A stretch of DNA of 64,000 bases, from the NCBI RefSeq assembly GCF_003086355.1, contig NZ_CP031733.1, positions 310,001 through 374,000 on the forward strand, read 5' to 3'. This document shows, piece after piece, positions 7,814 to 15,697 of the stretch; the stretch's first letter is position 1; every line of letters begins with the position of its first letter. Position numbers and translations under genes: made by a program. This DNA is from Streptococcus chenjunshii. Its GTDB lineage: Bacteria > Bacillota > Bacilli > Lactobacillales > Streptococcaceae. The notes beneath the pieces are model-generated. The model saw only the letters and a program-made list of their open reading frames with translations, searched no databases and was not told the DNA's origin.

Positions 7814-8093
7814 GACAGATTACAAAGACGGCAAAGCCTTTGGGCGCAAGCTGGAGGAAGATCATATCCGCCACTTAGTCGCTCCGGCTTTAAAGGCAAA
7901 GAAAGAGGAACTGGAAGAAGCATGCCAGCAGGCGATGTCTGAGAGTGTATCAGCGACACAGAAGGCTTTAAGAGCCTTAGCTGACAAGCTGGACAGTTCA
8001 GAAGCCATGATGGGGCAGTTTTCCAAGGCGCTTAAGACGAGTATCGAAACTGAGAGCGCCAAGTATGATGAGATTTTTCCAGAAAAGAGCTGA
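7803..8093 (+). CDS. Small helical protein, candidate lipase helper 2
   Basis: This 96-residue protein is predicted to form a helical hairpin (helices about 20-45 and 48-85) with no membrane segment and no Cys. It starts at ATG 7803 after GGGAGG within the end of helper 1. Size and fold suggest a WXG100-like or Lap-like partner for export of the lipase, but a clear WXG motif is absent. It is the last gene of the lipase operon; no terminator is obvious before the rpmH promoter. Confidence 0.6.
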   Translation: MGNKTDYKDGKAFGRKLEEDHIRHLVAPALKAKKEELEEACQQAMSESVSATQKALRALADKLDSSEAMMGQFSKALKTSIETESAKYDEIFPEKS

Positions 8094-8133
8094 GAGGGCA
8101 GTTTTGACCCACGACAAAAAAATTCTGTAAATC

Positions 8134-8162
8134 TTGACAGGGTCGGCGCTTTATTATAAAAT
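8134..8162 (+). promoter_or_regulatory. rpmH promoter
   Basis: TTGACA (8134-8139), 17-bp spacer, TAAAAT (8157-8162). A leader of about 70 bases follows. Confidence 0.7.
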
Positions 8163-8240
8163 AGGTTAGTATGTTTAGTAACTGATATCACAATAGCCGG
8201 CTAAACGAATACGAAAATCTATGAGGAGGTATTCTTAAAC

Positions 8241-8375
8241 GTGAAACGTACTTATCAACCAAGTAAAATCCGCCGTCAGCGGAAACACGGTTTCCGCCAT
8301 CGGATGGCGACTAAAAACGGCCGCCGTGTGCTTGCCAGCCGCCGCCGCAAAGGGCGTAAAGTTTTATCAGCTTAA
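8241..8375 (+). CDS. rpmH: 50S ribosomal protein L34
   Basis: This 44-residue, very basic protein begins with the L34 hallmark [11 protein letters not shown] and ends KGRKVLSA. It starts at GTG 8241 after GAGGAGGT. In many bacteria rpmH precedes rnpA, but in this genus, as here, it lies downstream of jag. The lipase island sits between jag and rpmH. Its own promoter and terminator frame it. Confidence 0.97.
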   Translation: MKRTYQPSKIRRQRKHGFRHRMATKNGRRVLASRRRKGRKVLSA

Positions 8376-8397
8376 GACAGCTGTTATGATTAAATCG

Positions 8398-8430
8398 AAA
8401 CCAGAAGTGCTCGAGGCTTCTGGTTTTTTT
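8398..8430 (+). terminator. Terminator of rpmH
   Basis: AACCAGAAG pairs with CTTCTGGTT, loop TGCTCGAGG, followed by a T run. Confidence 0.85.
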
Positions 8431-8505
8431 GAATTTTGTTTACTTGAGACCTGGACTGCGCAGCTTTTACTCGGACTGAAAACAGTTAGCATATTTTTAA
8501 TAACA

Positions 8506-8533
8506 TTGATTTTAATTTATTTTGTGATATGAT
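8506..8533 (+). promoter_or_regulatory. Putative promoter ahead of the ZIP transporter
   Basis: TTGATT (8506-8511), 16-bp spacer, extended -10 TGATATGAT (-10 at 8528-8533). It would give a leader of about 290 bases. The gap 8376-8830 otherwise holds the rpmH terminator and one broken repeat copy. Confidence 0.45.
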
Positions 8534-8664
8534 TAAAACAACGGGCCTTAAAAGAGGAAGCTCGGTTTGTTTCTGTTATTTAAATGGAGAAACAGCCAGC
8601 AAGAGAAGCGACTGGGCCCTAAATACGGTAAGTTTTGTAAAAGCGATAAGCCATAAACGGAACT

Positions 8665-8733
8665 GAATACGGCTTAAGCGCTGCGGGAATACCATATAGC
8701 CGCCCGAACCTAGAAATGAGAGAGTGAAGAAGC
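8665..8733 (+). repeat. Truncated BOX-like repeat (left end only)
   Basis: GAATACGGCTTAAGCGCTGC, then GCCCGAACCTAGAAATGAGAG, matches the left part of the copies at 14831 and 62577. No right end (GGCCTTTGTATC) follows. Confidence 0.6.
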
Positions 8734-8830
8734 CTTATGGTCCATGATTTTGTTCCACTCCCTGACTACTGTCGCTTTTTTGTTGGGGTTCGATACGGTT
8801 TTTGTAGCTAATAAAAAGGAGAAGAAAAGA

Positions 8831-9655
8831 ATGATTGAGTGGATGATGTCGCAAAATGTGGTTTGGCTGGCTTTTTTGGCTGGTCTGTTTACTTGGGGCT
8901 GTACGATTCTGGGCTCAGGAGTAGTGCTTTTTTTTAGAAGTATCAGCCGAAAACTTTTGGATGTCATGATGGGATTTGCGGCCGGTGTCATGATTGCAGC
9001 CTCATTCTGGTCTCTCTTAGCCCCTTCTATTGATTATGCTGAGGCAGACTATGGCAGTTGGGCCTGGGTTCCGGCTGCCCTGGGGTTTATGTTGGGCGGC
9101 CTGGGGCTTCGGTTGATTGATGCGCTTGTCCCCCATCTTCATTTAGGCAAGGAAGTGGGCGATGCAGAAGGGATTCAGCCCAGAAAAAGTTTGTCAAAAA
9201 CTGCCCTGCTGTTTTTAGCCATTACAATCCATAATTTTCCAGAGGGCCTGGCTGTGGGTGTCACCTTCGGGGCCTTGGCTTCCGGGAATATGACAGCGGC
9301 CGGTCTGGTTGGTGCTATCGGTCTGGCGATTGGGATTGGTCTGCAAAACATTCCTGAGGGAGCGGCGCTTTCCATTCCGATTAGAGCAGATGGCAGTTCA
9401 CGCGCTCACGCTTTTTACATGGGGGCAATGTCTGCTGTTGTTGAGCCTATCGGTGCTGTGCTCGGTGCAGCTTTAGTCTTGATTATGCTGCAAATTATCC
9501 CTTATGCTTTAGCTTTTGCAGCGGGAGCTATGATTTTTGTAGTTGTAGAAGAGCTCATCCCTGAATCTCAGACAAATGGCAACACAGATATTGCAACATT
9601 GGGTCTGATGGTTGGTTTTGTTATCATGATGGTAATGGACGTTGCTTTAGGTTAA
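8831..9655 (+). CDS. ZIP-family metal (zinc) transporter
   Basis: This 274-residue protein with about eight membrane segments is of the GufA/ZupT type and imports or exports divalent metals across the cytoplasmic membrane. Metal-binding motifs HNFPEGLAVG (fourth segment) and NIPEGAALS (fifth segment) are present, plus a His-containing loop (PHLHLG). The start is ATG 8831 because AAGGAG lies 9 bases ahead; the frame is open further upstream without a good ribosome site. The metal is not readable from sequence; zinc is the usual substrate. Confidence 0.9.
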   Translation: MIEWMMSQNVVWLAFLAGLFTWGCTILGSGVVLFFRSISRKLLDVMMGFAAGVMIAASFWSLLAPSIDYAEADYGSWAWVPAALGFMLGGLGLRLIDALVPHLHLGKEVGDAEGIQPRKSLSKTALLFLAITIHNFPEGLAVGVTFGALASGNMTAAGLVGAIGLAIGIGLQNIPEGAALSIPIRADGSSRAHAFYMGAMSAVVEPIGAVLGAALVLIMLQIIPYALAFAAGAMIFVVVEELIPESQTNGNTDIATLGLMVGFVIMMVMDVALG

Positions 9656-9674
9656 CGAGTTTTTATAAATAGAT

Positions 9675-9715
9675 AAAAAAGCAGGAGTGAAAGGAAATCT
9701 TCACTCCTGCTTTTT
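9675..9715. terminator. Bidirectional terminator between the ZIP gene and hxlR
   Basis: A perfect stem GCAGGAGTGAA/TTCACTCCTGC (9681-9710) is flanked by A and T runs on either side. It serves both convergent genes. Confidence 0.9.
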
Positions 9716-9754
9716 GAATCTCAGAATGGTCTAAGCTGATGATTTGGTGTCTGC

Positions 9755-10120
9755 CTAACGCTTGCTGCTCTTCATATGCGCAATACCCCACTCAAATAGT
9801 TCTCCCATAGTGTTGATCAGCGCTTTGCCCATGTCGGTCAGATGGTAGGTGACAGAAGGTGGGACGGTTCCGTAGTCATGACGGCAAAGAAGACCGTCTT
9901 CTTCTAATTCGCGCAGGCTTCTGGTCAGCATGGTATTAGTAATCCCTCCGATAGTGCGTTTCAGTTCATTATAATGCTGTCCGTCATTGAGCATGAGATA
10001 CCACAGTACGGGAATTTTCCATTTTGAACCGATGATTTTCATGGAATGAATAATAGGACAGTTCTCAGGGGTATTCTCTTTAAAATAATTTACTTTAGCA
10101 TCAAAAGTCTGTTGTTCCAA
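9755..10120 (-). CDS. HxlR-family transcriptional regulator
   Basis: A winged-helix regulator of the HxlR/MarR-like group. Recognisable parts are CPIIHSMKIIGSKWKIPVLW, the recognition region YNELKRTIGGITNTMLTRSL, and the wing ending VTYHLTDMGK. A TTG start at 10120 is chosen because GGAAGGAG stands 7 bases ahead. The frame runs further upstream only through a repeat end. It is divergent from the flavin oxidoreductase at 10477, its likely target. A Cys near the N-terminus (ENCPII) is conserved in redox-sensing members such as HypR and YodB, so thiol sensing is possible. Confidence 0.85.
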   Translation of the reverse strand: MEQQTFDAKVNYFKENTPENCPIIHSMKIIGSKWKIPVLWYLMLNDGQHYNELKRTIGGITNTMLTRSLRELEEDGLLCRHDYGTVPPSVTYHLTDMGKALINTMGELFEWGIAHMKSSKR

Positions 10121-10141
10121 GCTGCAGCTCCTTCCAATAAC

Positions 10142-10343
10142 AAGATACAAAGGCCGTTAAGAACGCAAAGTAAAAATGACGGTAAGTCCGAAATCTTTGA
10201 TTTCGCAGACGCACCTCTGCCAAGACGACTAGAAAGCTGCGGTCGACTGTTAGGCGACAAAGCTTTCAGACGTCTACGGCTAGTTAACTTGAAATCAATT
10301 CTAAACTTAGCTATCTTTTTTACACAGCGTTTAGGTAGTGTTC
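10142..10343 (-). repeat. BOX-like repeat in the hxlR leader
   Basis: A full copy in reverse orientation. Its right end (minus strand CGGCCTTTGTATCTT) lies about 10 bases before GGAAGGAG of hxlR. The left end on the minus strand is GAACACTACCTAAACGCTG. The ends pair with a sequence variant not seen elsewhere (GTGTAAAAA with TTTTTACTT). The gap 10121-10476 holds little else. Confidence 0.8.
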
Positions 10344-10476
10344 CATTTCAAGGCAGCATTTTTCAAAAAAAGTTTAAGGAAGAAAAATGTGCGTACTTGT
10401 TTTTTTGTTTCCACCATTTTATAATAAGTTTTATCTCAGGTCAAGTCCTGTAACAAAGGAAAGTGAGGAAGCAAAA

Positions 10477-11619
10477 ATGAAAGAGCGATACGAAAAGTTA
10501 TTTGAACCTTATACATTTAACAATGGTGTGCAGCTGAAAAATCGGCTGACAGTTGCGCCTTTAACTATCTATGATTCAGGTGAGGACGGTGAACTGACAC
10601 CCGCTGCACGGAATTTTTGGCATAACCGCTTTAAGGGTTTTGGTCTCTATATTATGCCTTTTACAAATGTGCATCCGTCAGGGATCGGTTTTGCGTCCCC
10701 AAACGCCTATGATGAGAGGCATTTGGAGACTTTAAAAGAGTACGCGCAGATTGCCCATGAGCAGGGAGCAAAATCTGTTGTACAGCTGGCCCACTCCGGT
10801 ATTCGAGCTCAGGCTGATATGACAAAAGGCTATGGTGTTGTCGGTCCTAGTCAGGAATTATTTTCCGGGGCGCGGGCTTTGTCCAGTGAAGAAGTCGCTG
10901 CCTTGGTTAAGGCTTTTGCTTATGCGGCAGAACTTGCTCTATTAGCCGGCCATGATGGTGTTGAAATACACGGTGCTAATGGTTGGCTGATCCAGCAGTT
11001 CGTTTCTGAAACGTTTAACCGCCGCGATGATGAGTGGGGCGGCAGTTTGGAAAAACGGCTGCATTTTCCTTTAGCTGTTATTGATGCTATTGATGCTGTC
11101 CGTCAGAAACATCAAAGACCGGATTTTATTGTTGGCTACCGCTTTTCACCGGAAGAGCCGGGAGAGAAAGGACTGACGATGAAGGAAACCTTTGCCCTGG
11201 TAGATGCTCTGACTGAAAAACCTTTGCAGTATCTTCATGTTTCACTGTGGGATTTTTATAAAAAAGCCCGCCGGGGAGCAGACAGCCGCGCTTATCGTAT
11301 GCAGCTCCTGCATGACCGGATTGGAGGCCGCTTGCCTTTTATTGGTGTGGGCAATCTTTATACGGCTGATCAAATAGCTGCAGCTTATGAAACAGGTTTT
11401 GCAGAGTTTATTGCTGTTGGAAAATCTGTTATGCTGAACCCTGACTTGATAGATAAGATAAAAAGCGGTCGTGAAGATGACATTGAAAGACAGTTTGATT
11501 GGGATAAGGCTGATTATTACCGATACACGCCTGCCATGTTAGAAGGAACAAGGCAGGGTATGGATTTCTATCCGCCTTCAAAACAGTTTGCCCTTCGCTA
11601 TAAGTCTGAAGAATATTGA
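10477..11619 (+). CDS. NADH-dependent flavin oxidoreductase (Old Yellow Enzyme family)
   Basis: This 380-residue, FMN-binding TIM barrel of the OYE/YqiG group reduces activated double bonds or related electrophiles. The start of the barrel FEPYTFNNGVQLKNRL, the motif EIHGANGWLIQQF (His/Asn pair for substrate) and the loop FNRRDDEWGGS are typical. ATG 10477 has GAGGAA 6 bases ahead; the longer frame lacks a ribosome site. It is divergent from an HxlR regulator, a common pairing for electrophile or quinone responses, and heads a run with asd and three further genes. Confidence 0.88.
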   Translation: MKERYEKLFEPYTFNNGVQLKNRLTVAPLTIYDSGEDGELTPAARNFWHNRFKGFGLYIMPFTNVHPSGIGFASPNAYDERHLETLKEYAQIAHEQGAKSVVQLAHSGIRAQADMTKGYGVVGPSQELFSGARALSSEEVAALVKAFAYAAELALLAGHDGVEIHGANGWLIQQFVSETFNRRDDEWGGSLEKRLHFPLAVIDAIDAVRQKHQRPDFIVGYRFSPEEPGEKGLTMKETFALVDALTEKPLQYLHVSLWDFYKKARRGADSRAYRMQLLHDRIGGRLPFIGVGNLYTADQIAAAYETGFAEFIAVGKSVMLNPDLIDKIKSGREDDIERQFDWDKADYYRYTPAMLEGTRQGMDFYPPSKQFALRYKSEEY

Positions 11620-11660
11620 CCGCACAGCTTAGTTAAATATTAAAAAGCAAAGGAGAAATA

Positions 11661-12719
11661 ATGGGATACAGTGTTGCTATTGTTGGAGCGACAGGGGCTG
11701 TCGGCAGATGCATGCTGGCATTATTAGAAACAGCAGAACTTCCGATTGACCGCTTGCGTTTACTATCTTCTGCCCGCTCGGCTGGTAAAAAGCTGTTGTT
11801 TAAAGGACAGGATGTGACAGTGGAAGAAACGACAGAAAAATCATTTGAACACATTGATATTGCCCTGTTTTCAGCGGGTGCCGCTGTTTCCGCAAGGTTT
11901 GCCTCCTGTGCAGTCCAAGCTGGAGCTGTTGTCATAGATAATACTTCTTATTTTAGGCAGCATGAGGCTGTTCCCTTGGTAGTTCCTGAGGTCAATGGAC
12001 ATGCTTTGGCTGACCATCAGGGAATCATATCCTGTCCCAACTGTTCTACAATTCAAATGATGATGGCTTTGGAGCCGATCCGTCAAAAGTGGGGACTGAA
12101 GCGAATCATCGTTTCAACTTACCAGGCTGTTTCCGGTGCAGGACAATCGGCTGTTGATGAGGCTGTCAGTGAGTTCAAGCAGGTTTTAAATGATGGCTTG
12201 GCACCCCGGGATACTAAAGCGGCCGTTTTGCCAGTCAGTGGCGGAAAAAAACATTACCCCATCGCTTTTAATGCTCTGCCTCAGATAGATGTTTTTACAG
12301 AGAATGGTTATACATTTGAAGAAATGAAAATGACCAGAGAGACTAAAAAAATTATGGAAGATGACAGTATAGCTGTTTCTGCAACCTGTGTCAGAGTCCC
12401 TGTTCTGTACGCACATTCTGAATCTGTTTACATTGAGACCGCAAAAGAAGCTCCTATTGATGAAGTTAAGGCTGCGATTGCAGCGTTTCCCGGTACTGTT
12501 TTAGAGGACGATCCAGACAAGCAGCTTTATCCGCAGGCAGTCTTTACAGCTGGGCGCAAGGAAACTCTGGTCGGCCGAGTCCGCAAGGATTTAGATCAGC
12601 CCAATGGCATTCATATGTGGGTGGTTGCTGATAATGTCATAAAAGGGGCAGCCTGGAATTCTATCCAGATTGCCTTGAGCCTGCATCAGAATGATTTCAT
12701 ACGCCCAAACCGAGAATAA
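11661..12719 (+). CDS. asd: Aspartate-semialdehyde dehydrogenase
   Basis: It makes aspartate semialdehyde from aspartyl phosphate with NADPH, feeding lysine/peptidoglycan, threonine and methionine synthesis. The NADP loop GATGAVG (residues 9-15), the catalytic Cys128 in CPNCSTIQ and the C-terminal HMWVVADN are present. The 352-residue length is normal. The gene starts 41 bases after the oxidoreductase with AAAGGAG ahead. No other lysine or threonine gene is nearby, so it has no pathway operon here. Confidence 0.95.
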   Translation: MGYSVAIVGATGAVGRCMLALLETAELPIDRLRLLSSARSAGKKLLFKGQDVTVEETTEKSFEHIDIALFSAGAAVSARFASCAVQAGAVVIDNTSYFRQHEAVPLVVPEVNGHALADHQGIISCPNCSTIQMMMALEPIRQKWGLKRIIVSTYQAVSGAGQSAVDEAVSEFKQVLNDGLAPRDTKAAVLPVSGGKKHYPIAFNALPQIDVFTENGYTFEEMKMTRETKKIMEDDSIAVSATCVRVPVLYAHSESVYIETAKEAPIDEVKAAIAAFPGTVLEDDPDKQLYPQAVFTAGRKETLVGRVRKDLDQPNGIHMWVVADNVIKGAAWNSIQIALSLHQNDFIRPNRE

Positions 12720-12746
12720 TAATTGAAAGGAAATCAGGAAACCCTT

Positions 12747-13616
12747 ATGCAAACACAAGCTTTAAAAGCTGCAACCCAACGAGGCGTTCTGCTGGACGGG
12801 GTTGCCTTTCTCTCTGAACGCCCATCGGATACAGTTTTGATCGCTGTAACCGGGATTCACGGCAACTTTTATTCTAATCCTTTCTATGTGACGATTGGCA
12901 AGACCTTGGCAGAGGCAGGTATTGATTTTGTCTATGCACAAACTAATGATGCTTTCAATGAAATAGAAACCAAGAATCAGGTGACAGGGCAAACAGAGAT
13001 AATTGGCTCTTGGAATGAAGATTTTGCCGATACAGACGATGACATTGAAGCTTACCTTAATTGGGCACAGTCAAAGGGTTATCAAAACATCTATCTGGCC
13101 GGACATTCGCTCGGAGCCAATAAAGTCATTTATTATTTATCACGTCACTCTGAAACCGTTGTGAAACAATTTATTTTACTATCGCCTGCCAATCTGACTC
13201 ATTTAACCAGCCAAGTAACAGAGCAGGAAAAAGCGCTTGTTCAACAATTTCTAGCAGAAGGCCGCGGCCGAGAAAAACTGCCCTTTCCTCTGCTCGGCTG
13301 GATTCCATGCACAGCAGATACAGCTTATGGCTGGCTGTTTGACAATATCTTAAACAATGTTCACGTCGAAAAAGACGGTGATTTTTCCCAGATTGAAGCC
13401 ATTAAGCACAGAGGAGCGCTTCTGATTGGGACCTATGACCGTTTTACTTACGGAAATCCGGCCTGGTTTTTAGAAAATATCAATCAGCATTTTCAGCGCC
13501 CTCAGGATAATGAGCTGATTTTTATCGAAAAAACGGGGCACACTTATCAGCAAAAAGAACAAACAGTCGCCGACAGGATCAAAGAATTAATTTCCAAATG
13601 GCGAAAGGAGGACTAG
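12747..13616 (+). CDS. Alpha/beta hydrolase (DUF1749-like)
   Basis: A 289-residue cytoplasmic serine hydrolase fold. The nucleophile elbow is GHSLGA in YLAGHSLGANKVIYY, a likely catalytic Asp lies in IGTYDRFT and His in EKTGHTY. Start ATG 12747 has AGGAA 6 bases ahead; a TTG 24 bases upstream is less likely. It follows asd closely and is directly coupled to the next gene (stop TAG adjoining ATG). The substrate cannot be read from the sequence. Confidence 0.75.
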   Translation: MQTQALKAATQRGVLLDGVAFLSERPSDTVLIAVTGIHGNFYSNPFYVTIGKTLAEAGIDFVYAQTNDAFNEIETKNQVTGQTEIIGSWNEDFADTDDDIEAYLNWAQSKGYQNIYLAGHSLGANKVIYYLSRHSETVVKQFILLSPANLTHLTSQVTEQEKALVQQFLAEGRGREKLPFPLLGWIPCTADTAYGWLFDNILNNVHVEKDGDFSQIEAIKHRGALLIGTYDRFTYGNPAWFLENINQHFQRPQDNELIFIEKTGHTYQQKEQTVADRIKELISKWRKED

Positions 13617-13982
13617 ATGCCTTTTATCAGCTTAAAAACCAATCTCCCTTTAAACAGACAAGAAATACTCGACTTAAAAACACTTTTCGGACAAGCCATT
13701 GAAGCTGTTCCGGGGAAAACGGAGCAGGAACTGCTGGTCGTTATAGAGCCTGAGACAGCTATGTATTTACGGGGCAAGGAGGATCCTCTTGCTTTGGTTA
13801 ATGTTTCTGTTTTTAACAATCCCAAGCGTTTAGGCTATGCTGATTTAGCGAGGCTGATCAGCCTCGCCGTTCAAAAGGTACTCAACATCCCTGTTGCACA
13901 TACTTACATTGAATTTCACGCCATCACATCTTGGTCAGTTGCTGGCTACTATATGGAGGACAATGATGATGCTGATAGTTGA
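13617..13982 (+). CDS. MIF-like tautomerase family protein
   Basis: A 121-residue protein resembling macrophage migration inhibitory factor/phenylpyruvate tautomerase. It has a Pro immediately after Met (the catalytic N-terminal proline once Met is removed), the opening PFISLKTNLPLN, LVVIEPETAMYLRG, and HTYIEFHAITSWSVAGYY near the end. GAAAGGAGG in the end of the hydrolase is its Shine-Dalgarno. It overlaps the next gene by 14 bases. Bacterial MIF homologues are poorly characterised; a tautomerase role is likely but untested. Confidence 0.75.
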   Translation: MPFISLKTNLPLNRQEILDLKTLFGQAIEAVPGKTEQELLVVIEPETAMYLRGKEDPLALVNVSVFNNPKRLGYADLARLISLAVQKVLNIPVAHTYIEFHAITSWSVAGYYMEDNDDADS

Positions 13983-14823
13983 TGTTTTTGCTGACCCAAT
14001 GATGGGGCTAGCTTATGAAGCTGAGCCTGTGCTGCGCTATTTAGAGAGCCACTATGCAGGGAAGATTGCCATCCGTTACCGTATGGCTGTCTTGGTCAAA
14101 GATGTCTATGACTGGATGACTCCGTTTGAACGGTCGTTTCCAGCGGAGCAGGCTTTTAAGTTGTATAACCGGCGTCTGGCACAAATCTATCTGGCGGAAG
14201 AAGCTATCTCTGGGATGCCTATGAATATGGATAACCTGAATTTGTTTTCAGTTGCTGAAACGACCAGTCTGCCTTTAAGTCTGGCTTATAAGACTGTGGA
14301 ATACTTAGTTCCGCAGCAGGCAGAGGCTTTCTTGTACCGCCTGCGTCTTGCCACGATTGCAGAAGGCAGGCAGACAACAAAACTATCAGTTCTCCTTGAA
14401 CTGGCTGAAACCTTTGGGCTTTCAAAAGCTAATTTTATACATTATTATCAAAGCGATTCTGTCTCAGCAGCGCTGAACAAAGATTTTTCAGAACTGGAGA
14501 TGCTTCATATCGGAGGTCTCCCGGTCTATCGTCTGAGCTATGAGGGCCGCTGGACAGCAGTTAGCGGCGTTATCACCGCTGCAAACTTTGACCGGCTTAT
14601 CAGCCAATTGACTGAACAGCAGATCAAACCGCAGCAGCCTGATAGAGATCTGAAACATTTAAAACAGCTTTTAGACCAGCACCCCATCATTTCGCTAAAT
14701 GAACTAAAAACTGTCTATGATTTTCAATCTGAGAAAGAAATAAAAGAGTTTATTGCCCCTTTGTCAGAAAATCTTGTTTTAGACAAAGTTAAAAACAGCT
14801 GGTTTATACACTATCGCCGTTAA
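13969..14823 (+). CDS. DsbA-like thioredoxin-fold protein without active-site cysteines
   Basis: About 284 residues. The N-terminus LIVDVFADPMMGLAYE matches the start of Firmicute DsbA-family/SpxH (YjbH)-like proteins, where a Cys motif follows the first strand. Here the place is taken by DPMMG, so no dithiol chemistry is expected. A helical insert and a short C-terminal domain follow. Three ATG codons stand in a row (13963, 13966, 13969); GGAGGA at 13955-13960 best fits the third. SpxH-type proteins act as ClpXP adaptors for the stress regulator Spx, which would suit the redox neighbours, but this is inference. Confidence 0.65.
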   Translation: MLIVDVFADPMMGLAYEAEPVLRYLESHYAGKIAIRYRMAVLVKDVYDWMTPFERSFPAEQAFKLYNRRLAQIYLAEEAISGMPMNMDNLNLFSVAETTSLPLSLAYKTVEYLVPQQAEAFLYRLRLATIAEGRQTTKLSVLLELAETFGLSKANFIHYYQSDSVSAALNKDFSELEMLHIGGLPVYRLSYEGRWTAVSGVITAANFDRLISQLTEQQIKPQQPDRDLKHLKQLLDQHPIISLNELKTVYDFQSEKEIKEFIAPLSENLVLDKVKNSWFIHYRR

Positions 14824-14830
14824 ATGAACA

Positions 14831-15063
14831 GAACCCGGCCTAAACGCTGCTGGAGTGCACAGACAGTCCGAACTTGAAAATGGGAGAACCTGTAAGTTGA
14901 GCCTCTGTCACAAGGCTTAGCCAGCCGTAGATGTCTGAAGGCTTTGTCGTCTTATCAGACGATCGCACCCTTCTAGTCATCTTGACAGGGGTGCGTCTGC
15001 GAAATCAGAGATTTCGGACTTACCGCCTTTTCACACGGATTTTTTAACGGCCTTTGTATCTTA
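14831..15063 (+). repeat. BOX-like repeat in the leader of the TMEM175-like gene
   Basis: The left end GAACCCGGCCTAAACGCTGC belongs to the subtype shared with 62335-62577. The right end CACACGGATTTTTTAACGG then CCTTTGTATCTTA stops 3 bases before GAGGAGAG. It carries the long module with GCACCC...GGGTGC and GAAATCAGAGATTTC hairpins. Confidence 0.85.
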
Positions 15064-15076
15064 TTGAGGAGAGATT

Positions 15077-15697
15077 ATGTCTAAAGAACGTTTAATTGCT
15101 TTTACGGATGCTGTGCTGGCTATTGTTATGACCATTTTAGTTTTGGAATTACAGCTGCCGGCTGCTCCGACCCTAGAGGCTTTATTAGCCTTAACGGATC
15201 AATTTATTGCTTATGCTGTCAGTTTCTTTTGGCTTTCAGTGATGTGGGTTAACCTGCATAATGAATGGGAACAGGTAGAGCAAGTCACCCTGTCCATGAT
15301 ATGGTGGAACCTTTTCCTGCTTTTTGTGACTGCAGTTCTGCCTTACGGTACACGGTTTGCTTCTCTTTATTTTAATCACTATTTCGCCCAATTGTTTTAT
15401 GGCCTGCTTGTCTTTTTAATCACAGTGGCTTTCTACGGACTCTGCCATGCAACAGCAAAGTCGAATCCTGAAACTACTGTCCGACACTCTCAGCGTTTTC
15501 TCAGAATAGAAGTGCTGGATCATGTGATTAAGCTTGTCGGCCTGCTGCTGGGACTGGTTTATCCTCCGCTGATTATGTTTGCTGTGATTGTGACGGCTGT
15601 GATTGTCCTATTTTCAATTCAGCACTATATATACTGCTCAGCCATCCGCAAAAAAGAAAGGAAAGAAGGTATATCTTATGAAAAACAGAGTCACTGA
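15077..15697 (+). CDS. TMEM175-family (DUF1211) membrane protein, putative potassium channel
   Basis: 206 residues, about six membrane helices. The first helix begins RLIAFTDAVLAIVMTILVLEL, the family signature (usually FSD; here FTD). Bacterial TMEM175 homologues form tetrameric, weakly selective K+ channels. GAGGAGAG lies just before the ATG, directly joined to the end of a structured repeat. The gene overlaps the next one by 20 bases, so they are co-transcribed. Confidence 0.85.
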   Translation: MSKERLIAFTDAVLAIVMTILVLELQLPAAPTLEALLALTDQFIAYAVSFFWLSVMWVNLHNEWEQVEQVTLSMIWWNLFLLFVTAVLPYGTRFASLYFNHYFAQLFYGLLVFLITVAFYGLCHATAKSNPETTVRHSQRFLRIEVLDHVIKLVGLLLGLVYPPLIMFAVIVTAVIVLFSIQHYIYCSAIRKKERKEGISYEKQSH

